A stretch of DNA of 64,000 bases from Rhizobiales bacterium 65-9 (GTDB taxonomy: Bacteria; Pseudomonadota; Alphaproteobacteria; Rhizobiales; Beijerinckiaceae). The stretch is taken from assembly GCA_001899525.1 (NCBI GenBank), contig MKVY01000022.1, forward strand, positions 42,440 through 106,439, given 5' to 3'. A program made the translations under genes and the position numbers. Of this stretch, positions 25,446-35,406 are shown one piece after another (within the stretch, counting starts at the first letter, position 1; each line of letters opens with the position of its first letter). The notes below the pieces were generated by a model. The model was given only the letters and a program-made list of their open reading frames with translations. It had not been told where the DNA came from and made no database searches.

Positions 25446-27119
25446 TCAGACTCCGACGCCGAGCGCGGGCAGCTTCAATCCCTTTTCCTTCGCGCAGGCG
25501 AGCGCGATGTCGTAGCCGGCGTCGGCGTGACGCATGACGCCCGTGCCCGGATCGTTCCACAGCACCCGCTCCAGCCGCTTCGCGGCCTCGGGCGTTCCGT
25601 CGGCGACGATGACCACGCCCGCATGCTGCGAATAGCCCATGCCGACGCCGCCGCCATGGTGCAGCGACACCCAGGTCGCGCCGCCCGCCGTATTCAGGAG
25701 CGCATTGAGCAGCGGCCAGTCGGACACCGCGTCCGAGCCGTCCTTCATCGCCTCCGTCTCGCGGTTGGGCGATGCGACGGAGCCTGAATCGAGATGGTCG
25801 CGGCCGATGACGATCGGCGCCTTCACCTCGCCTTTCGCCACCATCTCGTTGAAGGCGAGGCCCAGGCGATGACGGTCGCCGAGACCCACCCAGCAGATGC
25901 GGGCCGGCAGGCCCTGAAAGCGGATGCGCTCCTTCGCCATGTCGAGCCAGTGATGCAGATGCGCGTCGTCCGGCATCAGCTCCTTCACGCGCTGATCGGT
26001 GCGATAGATGTCTTCCGGATCGCCGGAGAGCGCGGCCCATCGAAACGGGCCGACGCCGCGACAGAACAGCGGACGGATATAGGCCGGCACGAAGCCGGGA
26101 AAATCGAACGCGTCCGCGACTCCCATATCCTTCGCCATCTGGCGGATGTTGTTGCCGTAGTCGAGCGTGGGAACGCCTATGCGGTGAAAGTCGAGCATCG
26201 CGCGCACATGGATCGCCATCGATTCCTTGGCCGCTTTCGTGACGCCGGCCGGATCGCGTTCGCGCCGTTCGGCCCACTCTTCCAGCGTCCATCCGGCGGG
26301 CAGATAGCCGTTCAGCGGATCATGCGCAGAGGTCTGGTCGGTGACGACGTCGGGGCGGATTTCGCGCCGTACGAGGTCCGGGAAAATCTCCGCCGCATTG
26401 CCGAGAACGCCCACGGAGACGGCCTTTCCCTGCGCGTGCGAACGCTTGATGATCTCCAGCGCCTCATCGACTGTCGCCGCTTTCTCATCGAGATATTTCG
26501 TGCGCAGCCTGAAATCGATGCTCGACGGCTTGCATTCGACCGCGATCATCGAGGCCCCGGCCATCGTCGCGGCGAGCGGCTGCGCGCCGCCCATGCCGCC
26601 AAGCCCGCCGGTGAGGATCCATTTGCCCTTGAGGTCGCCGTTGTAGTGCTGACGGCCGACTTCGACGAACGTCTCGTAGGTGCCCTGAACGATGCCCTGC
26701 GTGCCGATATAGATCCAGGAGCCGGCCGTCATCTGGCCGTACATCATCAGACCGAGCTTATCGAGCTTGTTGAAATAATCCCAGTTCGCGTAGGCCGGAA
26801 CGAGATTCGAGTTCGCGATCAGAACGCGCGGCGCGTCAGCGTGCGTGCGGAACACGCCGACCGGCTTGCCCGACTGCACGAGCAGCGTTTCGTCGTCATT
26901 GAGCGCGCGCAGCGCGGCGACGATGCGGTCGAAGCTTTCCCAGTCGCGCGCGGCGCGGCCGATGCCGCCATAGACGACGAGCTCCTCCGGCTTTTCCGCC
27001 ACATCGGGATCGAGATTGTTCATGAGCATGCGCAGCGCGGCTTCCGTGAGCCAACTCTTCGCGCTCTTTTCGGGACCGCGCGGAGCGCGGATGACGCGGC
27101 TGTTGTCGAGGCGTGTCAT
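25446..27119 (-). CDS. hutU: Urocanate hydratase
   Basis: 557 residues, the family length. It hydrates urocanate to imidazolonepropionate using tightly bound NAD+ as electrophile. The NAD-binding glycine stretch [10 protein letters not shown] is at residues 171-180, and the conserved active-site cysteine region A-R-I-C-W-V-G-L-G lies near residue 410. Last gene of the hutI-hutH-hutU run, 45 nt after hutH. The GTCATG start at 27119 is preceded by AAGGCGACGCCC rather than a strong ribosome-binding site. Confidence 0.97.
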   Translation of the reverse strand: MTRLDNSRVIRAPRGPEKSAKSWLTEAALRMLMNNLDPDVAEKPEELVVYGGIGRAARDWESFDRIVAALRALNDDETLLVQSGKPVGVFRTHADAPRVLIANSNLVPAYANWDYFNKLDKLGLMMYGQMTAGSWIYIGTQGIVQGTYETFVEVGRQHYNGDLKGKWILTGGLGGMGGAQPLAATMAGASMIAVECKPSSIDFRLRTKYLDEKAATVDEALEIIKRSHAQGKAVSVGVLGNAAEIFPDLVRREIRPDVVTDQTSAHDPLNGYLPAGWTLEEWAERRERDPAGVTKAAKESMAIHVRAMLDFHRIGVPTLDYGNNIRQMAKDMGVADAFDFPGFVPAYIRPLFCRGVGPFRWAALSGDPEDIYRTDQRVKELMPDDAHLHHWLDMAKERIRFQGLPARICWVGLGDRHRLGLAFNEMVAKGEVKAPIVIGRDHLDSGSVASPNRETEAMKDGSDAVSDWPLLNALLNTAGGATWVSLHHGGGVGMGYSQHAGVVIVADGTPEAAKRLERVLWNDPGTGVMRHADAGYDIALACAKEKGLKLPALGVGV

Positions 27120-27164
27120 GGGCGTCGCCTTATGTTGAAGGTGGGACAGGAATTTTCTGCCGGA

Positions 27165-28703
27165 TCAGTCGCGGCTCCAGAGCGCGAAAGCGTCAAGGTC
27201 CGCTGCGTCGCCCAGCGCGCCGGAAAGAACGAGGTTGGTGAGGGCTTCGATGTCCGTCGCCATATAGCGGTCCTCCGTCAGCGGCGCGACATGCCGGCGG
27301 ATCAGCGCATGCGCGCGCTCCAGCGGCTCGCTGCTGCGCAGGGGGCGATGATGTTCGATCGCCTCGGCGGCGCCGAGCAGCTCGATGGCGACGATCGACG
27401 CGGCGTTGCGCGCCATCTCGAGCAGGCGCCAGGCGCCGTGCGTCGCCATCGACACATGATCCTCCTGATTGGCGGACGTCGGAATCGAATCGACCGATGC
27501 AGGCGCAGCCCTCTGCTTGTTCTCCGACGCGAGCGCCGCCGCGGTGACCTGCGCGATCATCAGTCCCGAATGAAGGCCGGGCTGGCGCGCGAGAAAAGCC
27601 GGCAGCCCGCTCATCACCGGATCGACCAGAAGCGCGATGCGCCGCTCGGAGAGATTGCCGATCTCGCATATCGCCATGGCCAGCATGTCGGCGGCGAAGG
27701 CGACGGGCTCGGCGTGAAAATTGCCGCCGGAGACGATCTCGTTGTCGCCGATCACCAGCGGATTGTCGGTCACGGCGTTCGCCTCGCGCGCGAGCGTCGA
27801 GGCCGCATGCTTGATGACGTCATGCGCGGCCCCCATCACCTGCGGCTGGCAGCGCAGCGAATAGGGATCCTGCACTTTCGCATCGCCGATGCGATGGCTC
27901 TCGCGAATCGCGCTGCCCGCGATCAGGCGGCGCAGCGTCGCAGCGACCATGATCTGCCCCGGCTGTCCGCGCAGCGCCTGGATGCGCGCGTCGAACGGCG
28001 TGTCGGAGCCTTTCAGCGCATCGACGGACAACGCGCCGGCGACGAGCGCGGCGTCGAACACGCGCGCGCAATCGACCAGCGCCGCGATGGCGATCGCGGT
28101 CGAGACCTGCGTGCCGTTGATCAGCGCCAGCCCTTCCTTCGGACCGAGCGCCATGGCCTCCATGTCGCAGCGGCTGAGCGCGAGATCCGCCGGAGCGATG
28201 TCGCCGTTGAGGCGGATATGGCCGACGCCCATCAGCGCCGCGGTCATGTGCGCGAGCGGAGCGAGATCGCCCGAGGCGCCGACCGATCCCTTGGCGGGGA
28301 TGAGCGGCAGCGCGTTTTTCGCGAGCGCGTCGAGCAGCGCGCGAACCACGCTGGCCCGAACGCCCGAGGCGCCGCGCGCCAGCGACGCCGCTTTCATCGC
28401 CAGCAGCAGCCGCACGATCGCGTCGGGCAGCGCCGGCCCGACGCCAGCCGCATGCGAGAGAATGAGATTGCGCTGCAGCGCAGCCAGATCGTCAGTCGCG
28501 ATGCTGATGCTCGCGAGCTTCCCGAATCCCGTGTTCACGCCGTAGGTCGGCGCGCCGCCCGCGACCACGCGCTCGACGATGGCCGCGCCGCGTTCGATAC
28601 CGGCCCAGGCGTCGTCATTGAGCGCGACGGACGGCGCGCTCATCGCCTCGCGCCATTGCGTCAGCGCGACCTCGCCCGGAACAAGACGCAGCGGCTCGCT
28701 CAT
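27165..28703 (-). CDS. hutH: Histidine ammonia-lyase
   Basis: 512 residues. It eliminates ammonia from L-histidine to give urocanate, the first step of histidine catabolism. The A-S-G triad that cyclises to the MIO prosthetic group is at residues 143-145 ([12 protein letters not shown]). The [10 protein letters not shown] segment near residue 54 supplies the catalytic tyrosine. The start codon overlaps the hutI stop by 4 nt, showing tight coupling. Control is expected from HutC at the operator pair upstream of hutI. Confidence 0.97.
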   Translation of the reverse strand: MSEPLRLVPGEVALTQWREAMSAPSVALNDDAWAGIERGAAIVERVVAGGAPTYGVNTGFGKLASISIATDDLAALQRNLILSHAAGVGPALPDAIVRLLLAMKAASLARGASGVRASVVRALLDALAKNALPLIPAKGSVGASGDLAPLAHMTAALMGVGHIRLNGDIAPADLALSRCDMEAMALGPKEGLALINGTQVSTAIAIAALVDCARVFDAALVAGALSVDALKGSDTPFDARIQALRGQPGQIMVAATLRRLIAGSAIRESHRIGDAKVQDPYSLRCQPQVMGAAHDVIKHAASTLAREANAVTDNPLVIGDNEIVSGGNFHAEPVAFAADMLAMAICEIGNLSERRIALLVDPVMSGLPAFLARQPGLHSGLMIAQVTAAALASENKQRAAPASVDSIPTSANQEDHVSMATHGAWRLLEMARNAASIVAIELLGAAEAIEHHRPLRSSEPLERAHALIRRHVAPLTEDRYMATDIEALTNLVLSGALGDAADLDAFALWSRD

Positions 28704-29908
28704 TGACCTCTCCAGACGCGTGAGAAAAGCGGATTGGCGCCGATGCGATAGCTCAGCTCGGCGGGACGCTCGACGTCCCAGATCGCGAGATCGCAGCTTT
28801 TTCCGGCCTCAATCGTTCCAACCCTGTGCGCGAGTCCTAGCGCGCGGGCGGCATGGCGCGTCACGCCGGCGAGCGTTTCCTCGGGCGTGAGTCTGAACAG
28901 CGTGCAGCCCATATTCATCGCAAGAAGGATAGACGTCATCGGCGACGTGCCGGGATTGCAGTCCGTCGCGATCGCGATCGGAACGCCGCGCGCGCGCAGG
29001 AGATCGACCGGCGGCGCTTTCGCCTCGCGCAGGAAATAATACGCGCCGGGAAGCAGCGTCGCGACGACGCCGGCTTTCGCCATCGCGGCCGCGCCGTCCG
29101 CGTCGAGATATTCGAGATGATCGGCGGACAGCGCGCCATAGGATGCGGCCAGCGCCGCGCCGCCGAGATTCGAAAGCTGCTCCGCATGGATCTTGACCGG
29201 CAAATTCTTCAGGCGAGCGGCTTTGAACAAACGCTCCGTCTGGGCGGGCGAGAACGCGATCGTTTCGCAGAACACGTCGACCGCGTCGGCCAGCTTCTGT
29301 TCAGCGATCGCGTCGAGCATCGGTCCGGCGACGAGATCGAGATAGTCGTCGCTGCGGTCCTTGTAGTCCGGCGGGATCGCATGCGCGCCAAGAAAGCTCG
29401 TCGCGACGCGCACGGGACGCTCGCGGCAGATACGGCACGCGACGCGCAACTGCTTCGCCTCGCTGTCGGTTTCGAGGCCGTATCCCGACTTGATCTCGAT
29501 CGTGGTGACGCCTTCGGCGATCAGGTCGGCGAGGCGCCGGTCCGCGCTGGCGAAGAGCGCATCCTCGCTCGCGGCGCGCGTGGCGCGCACAGTTGAGAGA
29601 ATGCCGCCTCCGGCCCGCGCGATCTCCTCATAGGACGCGCCGCCGAGCCGCAGTTCGAATTCATGCGCGCGGTCGCCGCCATGGACGAGATGGGTGTGGC
29701 AATCGATCAGGCCGGGCGTGATCCAGCGCCCCTCGCAGTCGATGGTCTCGGCCGCCGAGAAAGAGGGCGCCTCGCGGCGCGGTCCCGCCCACAGGATGCG
29801 CCCCCCCTGCTCGGCCACGAGCCCGTCCTCGATCGCGCCGTAGGGCGTCTGCCCCGGCGCCATCGTCGCCAGCCGCGCATGGGTCCAGATTTTTCCGCAG
29901 GCAGGCAT
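28700..29908 (-). CDS. hutI: Imidazolonepropionase
   Basis: 402 residues from the ATG at 29908; ten extra in-frame codons upstream look non-coding and would run toward the operators. Third pathway step: it opens the imidazolone ring to give N-formimino-L-glutamate. The amidohydrolase metal motif H-T-H is at 71-73 in [15 protein letters not shown], and the later K-I-H-A-E-Q and A-I-A-T-D-C-N-P-G segments carry the other ligands. First gene of the leftward hutIHU operon. GGGAG lies upstream of its start. Confidence 0.97.
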   Translation of the reverse strand: MPACGKIWTHARLATMAPGQTPYGAIEDGLVAEQGGRILWAGPRREAPSFSAAETIDCEGRWITPGLIDCHTHLVHGGDRAHEFELRLGGASYEEIARAGGGILSTVRATRAASEDALFASADRRLADLIAEGVTTIEIKSGYGLETDSEAKQLRVACRICRERPVRVATSFLGAHAIPPDYKDRSDDYLDLVAGPMLDAIAEQKLADAVDVFCETIAFSPAQTERLFKAARLKNLPVKIHAEQLSNLGGAALAASYGALSADHLEYLDADGAAAMAKAGVVATLLPGAYYFLREAKAPPVDLLRARGVPIAIATDCNPGTSPMTSILLAMNMGCTLFRLTPEETLAGVTRHAARALGLAHRVGTIEAGKSCDLAIWDVERPAELSYRIGANPLFSRVWRGQ

Positions 29909-29947
29909 GACGGCTCCCGCTTCCCTCGGCCTCTCCATATGCTATCT

Positions 29948-29983
29948 ATTTGCCTATGCAAATAGGAATTTGCCTATGCAAAT
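29948..29983. promoter_or_regulatory. Tandem HutC-type operator in the divergent hut promoter
   Basis: Two identical 16-bp sequences ATTTGCCTATGCAAAT lie at 29948-29963 and 29968-29983, 20 bp apart, that is about two helical turns and so the same DNA face. Each is an imperfect palindrome (ATTTGC..GCAAAT). They sit between hutI and hutF, 12 nt before the hutF start, and would block both promoters when bound. HutC (31363) is the obvious binder by context; the sequence-to-protein link is inferred. Confidence 0.8.
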
Positions 29984-29995
29984 GAGAAAAGCGCC

Positions 29996-31354
29996 ATGAC
30001 GCAGACGCTTCATTTCGCCGAAGCGCTGACGCCCGAGGGCTTTCAGCGCGATCTCTTCGTCCGCGTCGAGGACGGCGTGATCGCGGAGGTTGGCGCGGGT
30101 CGGCCTCAGGCCGGCGCGGAGCGGATCGCCGGCCTCACCCTGCCAGGCATGCCGAACCTGCACAGCCACGCCTTCCAGCGCGGCATGGCGGGCCTCGGCG
30201 AGCGGCGCGGCGCGGGCGACGATTCCTTCTGGACCTGGCGCGAGGTGATGTATCGCTTCCTCGACCGGCTCACGCCTGAGGATGTGCAGGCGATCGCCGC
30301 GCAGGCCTATGCCGAGATGCTCGAAGGCGGCTTCACCGCCGTTGCGGAGTTTCATTATCTCCATCACGACGTCGACGGCCGGCCTTATGGCGATCTCGCG
30401 GCGATGGCGCGCGCCATCGCCGAGGCGGCGAAGGAAACCGGCGTCGGCCTCACGCTTCTGCCGGTTCTTTATCGGCAGGGCGGCTTCGGGCCGCAGCCGC
30501 CGACGCAGGGACAGCGTCGCTTCATCTGCGACCGCGACCGCTTCGCGAGGCTGGTGGAAGAATCCGCGCGCGCCATCGCCGATGTTCCCGACGCGACATG
30601 GGGCGTGGCGCCCCATTCCCTGCGCGCCGTGACGCCGGAGGACCTCGCCTTCGCCGAAGATCTCGCCGCCGGACGGCCGATCCATATCCATGTCGCCGAG
30701 CAGGAGAAGGAAGTCGCCGACAGCCTTGCGCATAACGGGCTGCGGCCCGTGGAGGCGCTGTTTGAATCGGCGTCCGTCAACGCCCGCTGGTGCCTGATCC
30801 ACGCCACGCATCTCACTCATGCGGAGCGCGACAGGATCGCCGCGAGCGGCGCGGTCGCGGGCTTATGCCCTGTGACGGAAGCGAATCTCGGCGACGGGAT
30901 TTTCGACGGCGCGCATTTTCGCGAGCGTGGCGGGTTCTTCGGCGTCGGCAGCGATTCGAACGTCGAGATCGGCGTCGCGCAGGAATTGCGCATGCTGGAA
31001 TATTCGCAGCGTCTGCGCGACCGGCGCCGCGGACGCATGGCGGATGCGGGCGCTTCCGTCGGCCGCGCGCTTTATGACAATGCGCTCGCCGGCGGCGCGC
31101 GGGCCTGCGGCCGGAGCATCGGCGCCATCGCCGTCGGCCGCCGCGCCGACTTCGTGACGCTCGATGCGAATCACCTCGCGCTCGTCGCGCGATCCGGCGA
31201 CGCCGTGATCGACAGCGCGCTCTTCGCGTCGTCCGCGCTGCCCGTTTCCGAGGTCCGCGTCGGCGGCCGCTGCGTGGTGAAGAATGGCCGCCATATTGCG
31301 AAAGAAACCGTCGCGAAGCGCTTCGCGGCGGTGATGCGCGCCTTGCTGGACTGA
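29996..31354 (+). CDS. hutF: Formimidoylglutamate deiminase
   Basis: 452 residues. It converts N-formimino-L-glutamate to N-formyl-L-glutamate and ammonia, the branch used by many proteobacteria in place of HutG-type formiminoglutamase. The amidohydrolase motif N-L-H-S-H-A-F-Q-R-G-M is at 54-64 (His55, His57), H-V-A-E-Q lies mid-protein and G-S-D-S-N-V is near residue 320. The N-formylglutamate deformylase needed to finish the pathway is not in this window. AATGAGAAAAG precedes the ATG. It is followed 8 nt later by hutC. Confidence 0.96.
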   Translation: MTQTLHFAEALTPEGFQRDLFVRVEDGVIAEVGAGRPQAGAERIAGLTLPGMPNLHSHAFQRGMAGLGERRGAGDDSFWTWREVMYRFLDRLTPEDVQAIAAQAYAEMLEGGFTAVAEFHYLHHDVDGRPYGDLAAMARAIAEAAKETGVGLTLLPVLYRQGGFGPQPPTQGQRRFICDRDRFARLVEESARAIADVPDATWGVAPHSLRAVTPEDLAFAEDLAAGRPIHIHVAEQEKEVADSLAHNGLRPVEALFESASVNARWCLIHATHLTHAERDRIAASGAVAGLCPVTEANLGDGIFDGAHFRERGGFFGVGSDSNVEIGVAQELRMLEYSQRLRDRRRGRMADAGASVGRALYDNALAGGARACGRSIGAIAVGRRADFVTLDANHLALVARSGDAVIDSALFASSALPVSEVRVGGRCVVKNGRHIAKETVAKRFAAVMRALLD

Positions 31355-31362
31355 GCGCGCCG

Positions 31363-32127
31363 ATGTCCGAAACGCCTCTCTCCGACATTCGCCTCGACGG
31401 CCACGGCCCGGTCTATGACCAGATCCGCCGCGCGCTGGCGGATCTCATCGCCAGCGGCGCCTGGCCGCCGGGCACGCTTGTTCCGCCGGAGCGCGCGCTG
31501 ATGGGCGCGCTCGACGCCTCGCGCATGACCGTGCATCGCGCGCTGTCGGCGCTCGCGGAGGCCGGCCTTATTCAAAGGCGGCGGCGTTCCGGCAGCGTTG
31601 TCGCGACGCCGACGACGACGCATGCGGCGCTGGAGCTTCTGTCGATTCCCGAAGAGGTGCGGCGCAGCGGACGCAGCTACCGCTTCACGATCCTGCGCAG
31701 GAAGGCGGGCGCGGCCGGCGTCGATCTGGCGCGTCAGTTCTCCATCAGTCCGCGTGAGAAGGTGCTGCATATCGAAACGCTGCATTTCTCCGACGACCGG
31801 CCGCATGTGCTGGAAGACCGCGTGATCCATCTCGCCAGCGCGCCGGACGCCGAACAGGAGCCGTTCGCCCGTCACCCGCCCGGCGACTGGCTGATCGAGA
31901 CCAGCATCTGGTCGGACGCCGAGCATGTCATCGGCGCGAGCGAGGCTGACGAGGAGGAAGCGCGCCTGCTCGGTATCGCGCCGGGCGCGGCTTGCCTTAT
32001 CGTGGAGAGAAAAACCTGGACGCGCGGCGCTCCGATCACCGCCGTGCGTTTCGCGTATCCGGGCGCGCAGCAGAAACTGATCGGCCGCTTCACGCCGCCC
32101 GCGACGAATTTCGGCAAGCGAAGCTGA
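31363..32127 (+). CDS. hutC: Histidine utilisation repressor, GntR/UTRA family
   Basis: 254 residues. The N-terminal winged helix of the GntR type (about residues 12-78) has the pattern V-Y-D-Q-I-R-R-A-L-A-D-L-I-A-S-G and P-P-E-R-A-L-M followed by S-R-M-T-V-H-R-A-L. A UTRA ligand domain follows (about 95-245). HutC proteins bind operators in the hut promoter and are released by urocanate. It is encoded in the hutF operon, so it is probably autoregulated through the operators at 29948-29983. A third site at 60328 suggests a wider regulon. Confidence 0.95.
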   Translation: MSETPLSDIRLDGHGPVYDQIRRALADLIASGAWPPGTLVPPERALMGALDASRMTVHRALSALAEAGLIQRRRRSGSVVATPTTTHAALELLSIPEEVRRSGRSYRFTILRRKAGAAGVDLARQFSISPREKVLHIETLHFSDDRPHVLEDRVIHLASAPDAEQEPFARHPPGDWLIETSIWSDAEHVIGASEADEEEARLLGIAPGAACLIVERKTWTRGAPITAVRFAYPGAQQKLIGRFTPPATNFGKRS

Positions 32128-32132
32128 GGCGT

Positions 32133-32237
32133 TAGAGCATTTTCGAGCGAAGTGGGCACCGGTTCGCGTGAAGAAAATGCGACAAAATAAACAGCTGGAG
32201 CAATTCCGTGATTTGGAGAATTGCGGAATCGCTCTAA
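32133..32237. repeat. Hyphomicrobiales-type extragenic repeat element
   Basis: The block begins TAGAGCATTTTCGAGCGAAG, contains ACCGGTTCGCGTGAAGAAAATG and CGACAAAATAAACAGCTGG, and ends in a hairpin (GAGCAATTCCG ... CGGAATCGCTC, one mismatch). I recognise it as an interspersed repeat type of Rhizobiales. It fills the whole gap between hutC and the convergent rraA-like gene, and its terminal hairpin may end transcription of both. A degenerate copy follows uxaA at 11296. Confidence 0.7.
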
Positions 32238-32950
32238 TTTTTCTTCGACGCCTCGTAGCGCGCCTTCGTCTCGGCGTTCATGGGATAGAGGCCGGGAAGC
32301 TGCGCGCCGCGATCGACCTCGGTCATGATCCAGGCTTCCATCCGCTCCTGCTCCGGCGCCTGTTTCACGACCTCGTCGACGAGCGCCTGCGGAATCAGCA
32401 CCGCCCCGTCGTCATCGACGATCACCACATCGTCCGGAAACACGGCGACGCCGCCGCACGCGATCGGCTGCTGCCACGCGACGAAGGTGAGGCCGGCGAC
32501 GGACGGCGGCGCGGCGAAGCCGTCGCACCAGAGCGGCAGGCCCGTGCCGAGCACGCCGGCCGCGTCGCGCAGCGCGCCGTCGGTGACGAGGCCGGCGACG
32601 CCGCGCTTTTTCATGCGCGCGCAGAGAATATCGCCGAAGATGCCGGCGTCGGTCACGCCCATCGCATCGGCGACGCAGATGCAGCCTGCCGGCATCGCCT
32701 CGATCGCGGCGCGGGTCGAGATCGGCGACGACCAGGATTCGGGCGTCGCCAGATCCTCGCGCGCCGGCACGAATCGCAGCGTGAAGGCGCGGCCGACCAG
32801 CCGCGGCTGTCCCGGCCTCGCCGGCTTCGTGCCGCGCATCCAGACATTGCGCAGCCCTTTCTTCAACAGGATCGTCGTGACCGTCGCGGTCGTGATCTGG
32901 GAGAGGGTTGCGATGACGGCGGGGTCGAGAGGCTGGGATGCGAAAGTCAT
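32234..32950 (-). CDS. RraA-like protein (4-hydroxy-4-methyl-2-oxoglutarate aldolase family)
   Basis: 238 residues, longer than E. coli RraA (161), as is usual for the group annotated in this order as RraA-like or dimethylmenaquinone methyltransferase-like. The conserved G-L-V-T-D-G-A-L-R-D segment carries the Mg/oxoacid-binding residues, and F-P-D-D-V-V-I-V-D-D-D-G-A-V-L-I-P is a second family stretch. Members are either class II pyruvate aldolases on hydroxy-keto acids or RNase E inhibitors; this long form is more likely enzymatic. Convergent with hutC across the repeat element. No substrate clue from neighbours. Confidence 0.85.
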   Translation of the reverse strand: MTFASQPLDPAVIATLSQITTATVTTILLKKGLRNVWMRGTKPARPGQPRLVGRAFTLRFVPAREDLATPESWSSPISTRAAIEAMPAGCICVADAMGVTDAGIFGDILCARMKKRGVAGLVTDGALRDAAGVLGTGLPLWCDGFAAPPSVAGLTFVAWQQPIACGGVAVFPDDVVIVDDDGAVLIPQALVDEVVKQAPEQERMEAWIMTEVDRGAQLPGLYPMNAETKARYEASKKN

Positions 32951-33010
32951 TGCGGCGGTTCGTGGCTGAGGCCTGAACGGTATCCGCAGCGGCGGTTCCG
33001 ATAAAGCCCG

Positions 33011-33667
33011 CTACCGCTTGAGCGCCGCCTTCACCACCGCCACCGCCTCGGGGCTCGCCCATTCCGCCGGCCCGGCGAGGTTGGCGATCTCGCAGCCGTT
33101 CCGGTCGATGAGGATCGTCGTCGGCATGCCGAACGCCTTGCCGGCGATTTTGAGATCGGAGAACACCTTGGCCGAGGCGTCCGCGTAGCGGACGAGCCGC
33201 GCCACGCCGATATCGTTCAGGAACTTCGCCGGACGGTCCTCGCCGCGCTGATCAATATTGATCGAGACGACCTCGAAATCCGGCCCGCCCAGTTCGGCCT
33301 GCAATTTGTCGAGCGCCGGCATCTCCTTCCGGCATGGCGCGCACCATGTCGCCCACAGGTTGAGCAGCACGGTCCTGCCGCGGAAGTTCGCCAGCGTCAG
33401 CGGCGCTCCGTCCGGCGACTGGAAGGACAGGTCCGGCAGCGGTCCCGGATCGCGGCGCGCCACCAGCGCCGCCACCTCGCCCCGGATCAGGGGCGCGATC
33501 CGCGCCGCCGTCTCGCGGCTGGCCGCGCAGGCGCCCGCGTTGCCGCCCGCGCCGGTCCCGTATAGGAGCGCAGCCGCGACGCCGGCTGCGGCGACGACGC
33601 CGAAAGCGCCTGCGACGAGCGGCCAGCGCGACCGGCGGACGGATGAGGCTGAGGGGTTGGGTTCCAT
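33011..33667 (-). CDS. tlpA: TlpA-type thiol:disulfide oxidoreductase
   Basis: 218 residues. A single N-terminal membrane anchor ([20 protein letters not shown]) is followed by a periplasmic thioredoxin domain with [12 protein letters not shown]. TlpA reduces disulfides in cytochrome c oxidase maturation factors, keeping CuA and haem assembly sites reduced. The start is remarkable: candidate ATGs at 33670 and 33667 lie on top of the argH ATG (33669-33671) on the other strand. The divergent tlpA/argH order is, as I recall, common in this order. No good ribosome-binding site is visible on either side, so leaderless starts are possible. Confidence 0.93.
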   Translation of the reverse strand: MEPNPSASSVRRSRWPLVAGAFGVVAAAGVAAALLYGTGAGGNAGACAASRETAARIAPLIRGEVAALVARRDPGPLPDLSFQSPDGAPLTLANFRGRTVLLNLWATWCAPCRKEMPALDKLQAELGGPDFEVVSINIDQRGEDRPAKFLNDIGVARLVRYADASAKVFSDLKIAGKAFGMPTTILIDRNGCEIANLAGPAEWASPEAVAVVKAALKR

Positions 33668-33668
33668 C

Positions 33669-35060
33669 ATGAGCAACAAGATGTGGGGCGGGCTTTATGC
33701 GGCCGGACCCGCCGCGATCATGGAAGAGATCAACGCCTCGATCGACTTCGACCAGAAGCTCTGGCGACAGGACATCCGCGGCTCGCTGGCCCATGTCGCC
33801 ATGCTGGCGGCGGTCGGCGTGGTGTCGAAGGCGGACGCGAAAAGCATCGCGCAGGGGTTACAGGCGGTCGGCAAGGAAATCGAGAGCGGCCAGTTCACTT
33901 TTTCGCGGGCGCTCGAGGACATCCATATGAATGTCGAGTCGCGGCTGGCCGAGTTGATCGGGCCGGCGGCGGGGCGGCTGCACACCGCGCGCTCGCGCAA
34001 CGATCAGGTCGCGCTCGACACGCGCCTCTGGGTCCGCGACACGATCGACCAGCTCATCGCGCAGATTCGCGAACTCCAGGGCGCGCTCGCCGAAAAGGCG
34101 CTCGCTTATGCGGATGCGATCATGCCGGGCTTCACCCATCTCCAGTCCGCGCAGCCGACGACGTTCGGCCATCATCTGCTCGCCTATGTCGAGATGCTCG
34201 GCCGCGACGCGTCGCGCCTTGTCGATGCGCGCAAGCGCATGAACGAATGCCCGCTCGGCGCGGCCGCGCTCGCCGGCACATCGTTCCCCATTGATCGCGC
34301 GATGACCGCGAAAGCGCTCGGTTTCGACAGGCCGACGGCGAATTCCCTCGATTCCGTCGGCGACCGCGATTTCGCGCTGGAGGCTCTGGCGGCGGCGTCG
34401 ATCTGCGCGATGCATCTCTCGCGCTTCGCCGAGGAGATCGTGATCTGGACGACGGCGCAATTCGGATTCGTGCGGCTGTCGGATCAGTTCAGCACCGGCT
34501 CCTCGATCATGCCGCAGAAACGCAATCCCGACGCCGCCGAGCTGGTGCGCGGCAAGATCGGGCGCATCATCGGCGCGCTCAACGGCCTGCTGATCGTCAT
34601 GAAGGGATTGCCGCTCACCTATGGCAAGGACATGCAGGAGGACAAGGAGGGCCTGTTCGACGCGCTCTCCACGCTCTCTCTCTGCCTCGCCGCCATGACC
34701 GGCATGACGCGCGACATGGAGCCGCAGCTCGACCGCATGAGAGACGCCGCCGGCGCCGGCTACGCCACCGCGACCGATCTCGCGGACTGGCTGGTCCGGA
34801 CTCTCAATCTGCCGTTCCGGGACGCCCACCACGTCACCGGCCGCATCGTGGCGCTCGCATCGAAGCGTGGCGTCGGCCTGGAGGAGCTGTCGCTCGCGGA
34901 CATGCAGGCCGTCGATCAGCGCATCACGAAGGACGTCTTCGGCGTGCTGGGCGTGGAGAAATCGGTCCGCAGCCGCACCAGTTACGGCGGCACGGCGCCC
35001 GCGAACGTCAGGCGGCAGGCGCAGCGCTGGCTGAAGGCGCTGGCGAAGACGAAGGGGTAA
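33669..35060 (+). CDS. argH: Argininosuccinate lyase
   Basis: 463 residues from the ATG at 33669; the frame is open further upstream but that part is antisense to tlpA. It cleaves argininosuccinate to arginine and fumarate, the last step of arginine synthesis. The superfamily signature [13 protein letters not shown] is at 276-288 with the catalytic serine, and [10 protein letters not shown] at about 154-163 carries the conserved histidine. Followed by an LptM-like lipoprotein gene and lysA, a conserved neighbourhood. Confidence 0.96.
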   Translation: MSNKMWGGLYAAGPAAIMEEINASIDFDQKLWRQDIRGSLAHVAMLAAVGVVSKADAKSIAQGLQAVGKEIESGQFTFSRALEDIHMNVESRLAELIGPAAGRLHTARSRNDQVALDTRLWVRDTIDQLIAQIRELQGALAEKALAYADAIMPGFTHLQSAQPTTFGHHLLAYVEMLGRDASRLVDARKRMNECPLGAAALAGTSFPIDRAMTAKALGFDRPTANSLDSVGDRDFALEALAAASICAMHLSRFAEEIVIWTTAQFGFVRLSDQFSTGSSIMPQKRNPDAAELVRGKIGRIIGALNGLLIVMKGLPLTYGKDMQEDKEGLFDALSTLSLCLAAMTGMTRDMEPQLDRMRDAAGAGYATATDLADWLVRTLNLPFRDAHHVTGRIVALASKRGVGLEELSLADMQAVDQRITKDVFGVLGVEKSVRSRTSYGGTAPANVRRQAQRWLKALAKTKG

Positions 35061-35132
35061 CCTCCCTCGCCTATCCTCCCCTCGCAACGTCCGGCGGCTT
35101 CTGTATAGTCCGCCGCGATCCGGAGAGTGTCA

Positions 35133-35387
35133 GTGTCGCCTATGGTCCGCTGCTTCAAGATTGGCGTCGTCGCCCTGTCGCTGGCGCTGGCCGTCGCCGC
35201 TTGCGGGCGACGCGGCGCGCTCGAGGCGCCGCCCGGCGGCAAGGCCATCCCCGGAGCCGACAACGCGCAGCCCGGCGACCAGCAGCCGAACAATCCCGCG
35301 ATCGGAAACCCGCTCGGACAGCCGCAACAGAAATCCGAGCCGATCAAGCCGCCCTCCGGCCCCTTCGCGCTTGACTTCCTTCTCTGA
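35133..35387 (+). CDS. Small lipoprotein, LptM (YifL)-like
   Basis: 84 residues from the GTG at 35133, placed 5 nt after GGAGAG; ATG 35142 is the alternative. The signal peptide (F-K-I-G-V-V-A-L-S-L-A-L-A-V) ends in A-A-C-G-R-R-G-A-L-E-A-P-P. The C-G-R-R-G-x-L-x-x-P-P pattern after the lipid-modified Cys is the hallmark of LptM, a lipoprotein that helps oxidative folding of the LPS translocon LptD. The rest is Pro/Gln/Asn-rich. It lies between argH and lysA, as LptM-like genes often do in proteobacteria. Confidence 0.8.
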   Translation: MSPMVRCFKIGVVALSLALAVAACGRRGALEAPPGGKAIPGADNAQPGDQQPNNPAIGNPLGQPQQKSEPIKPPSGPFALDFLL

Positions 35388-35406
35388 GAGTTAGCGGCGT
35401 TTCGCC

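Noticed and set aside
33258..33668. N-terminal extension of argH (137 codons)
   Set aside because: Antisense to the TlpA coding sequence; the ArgH family begins at M-S-N-K-M-W-G-G.
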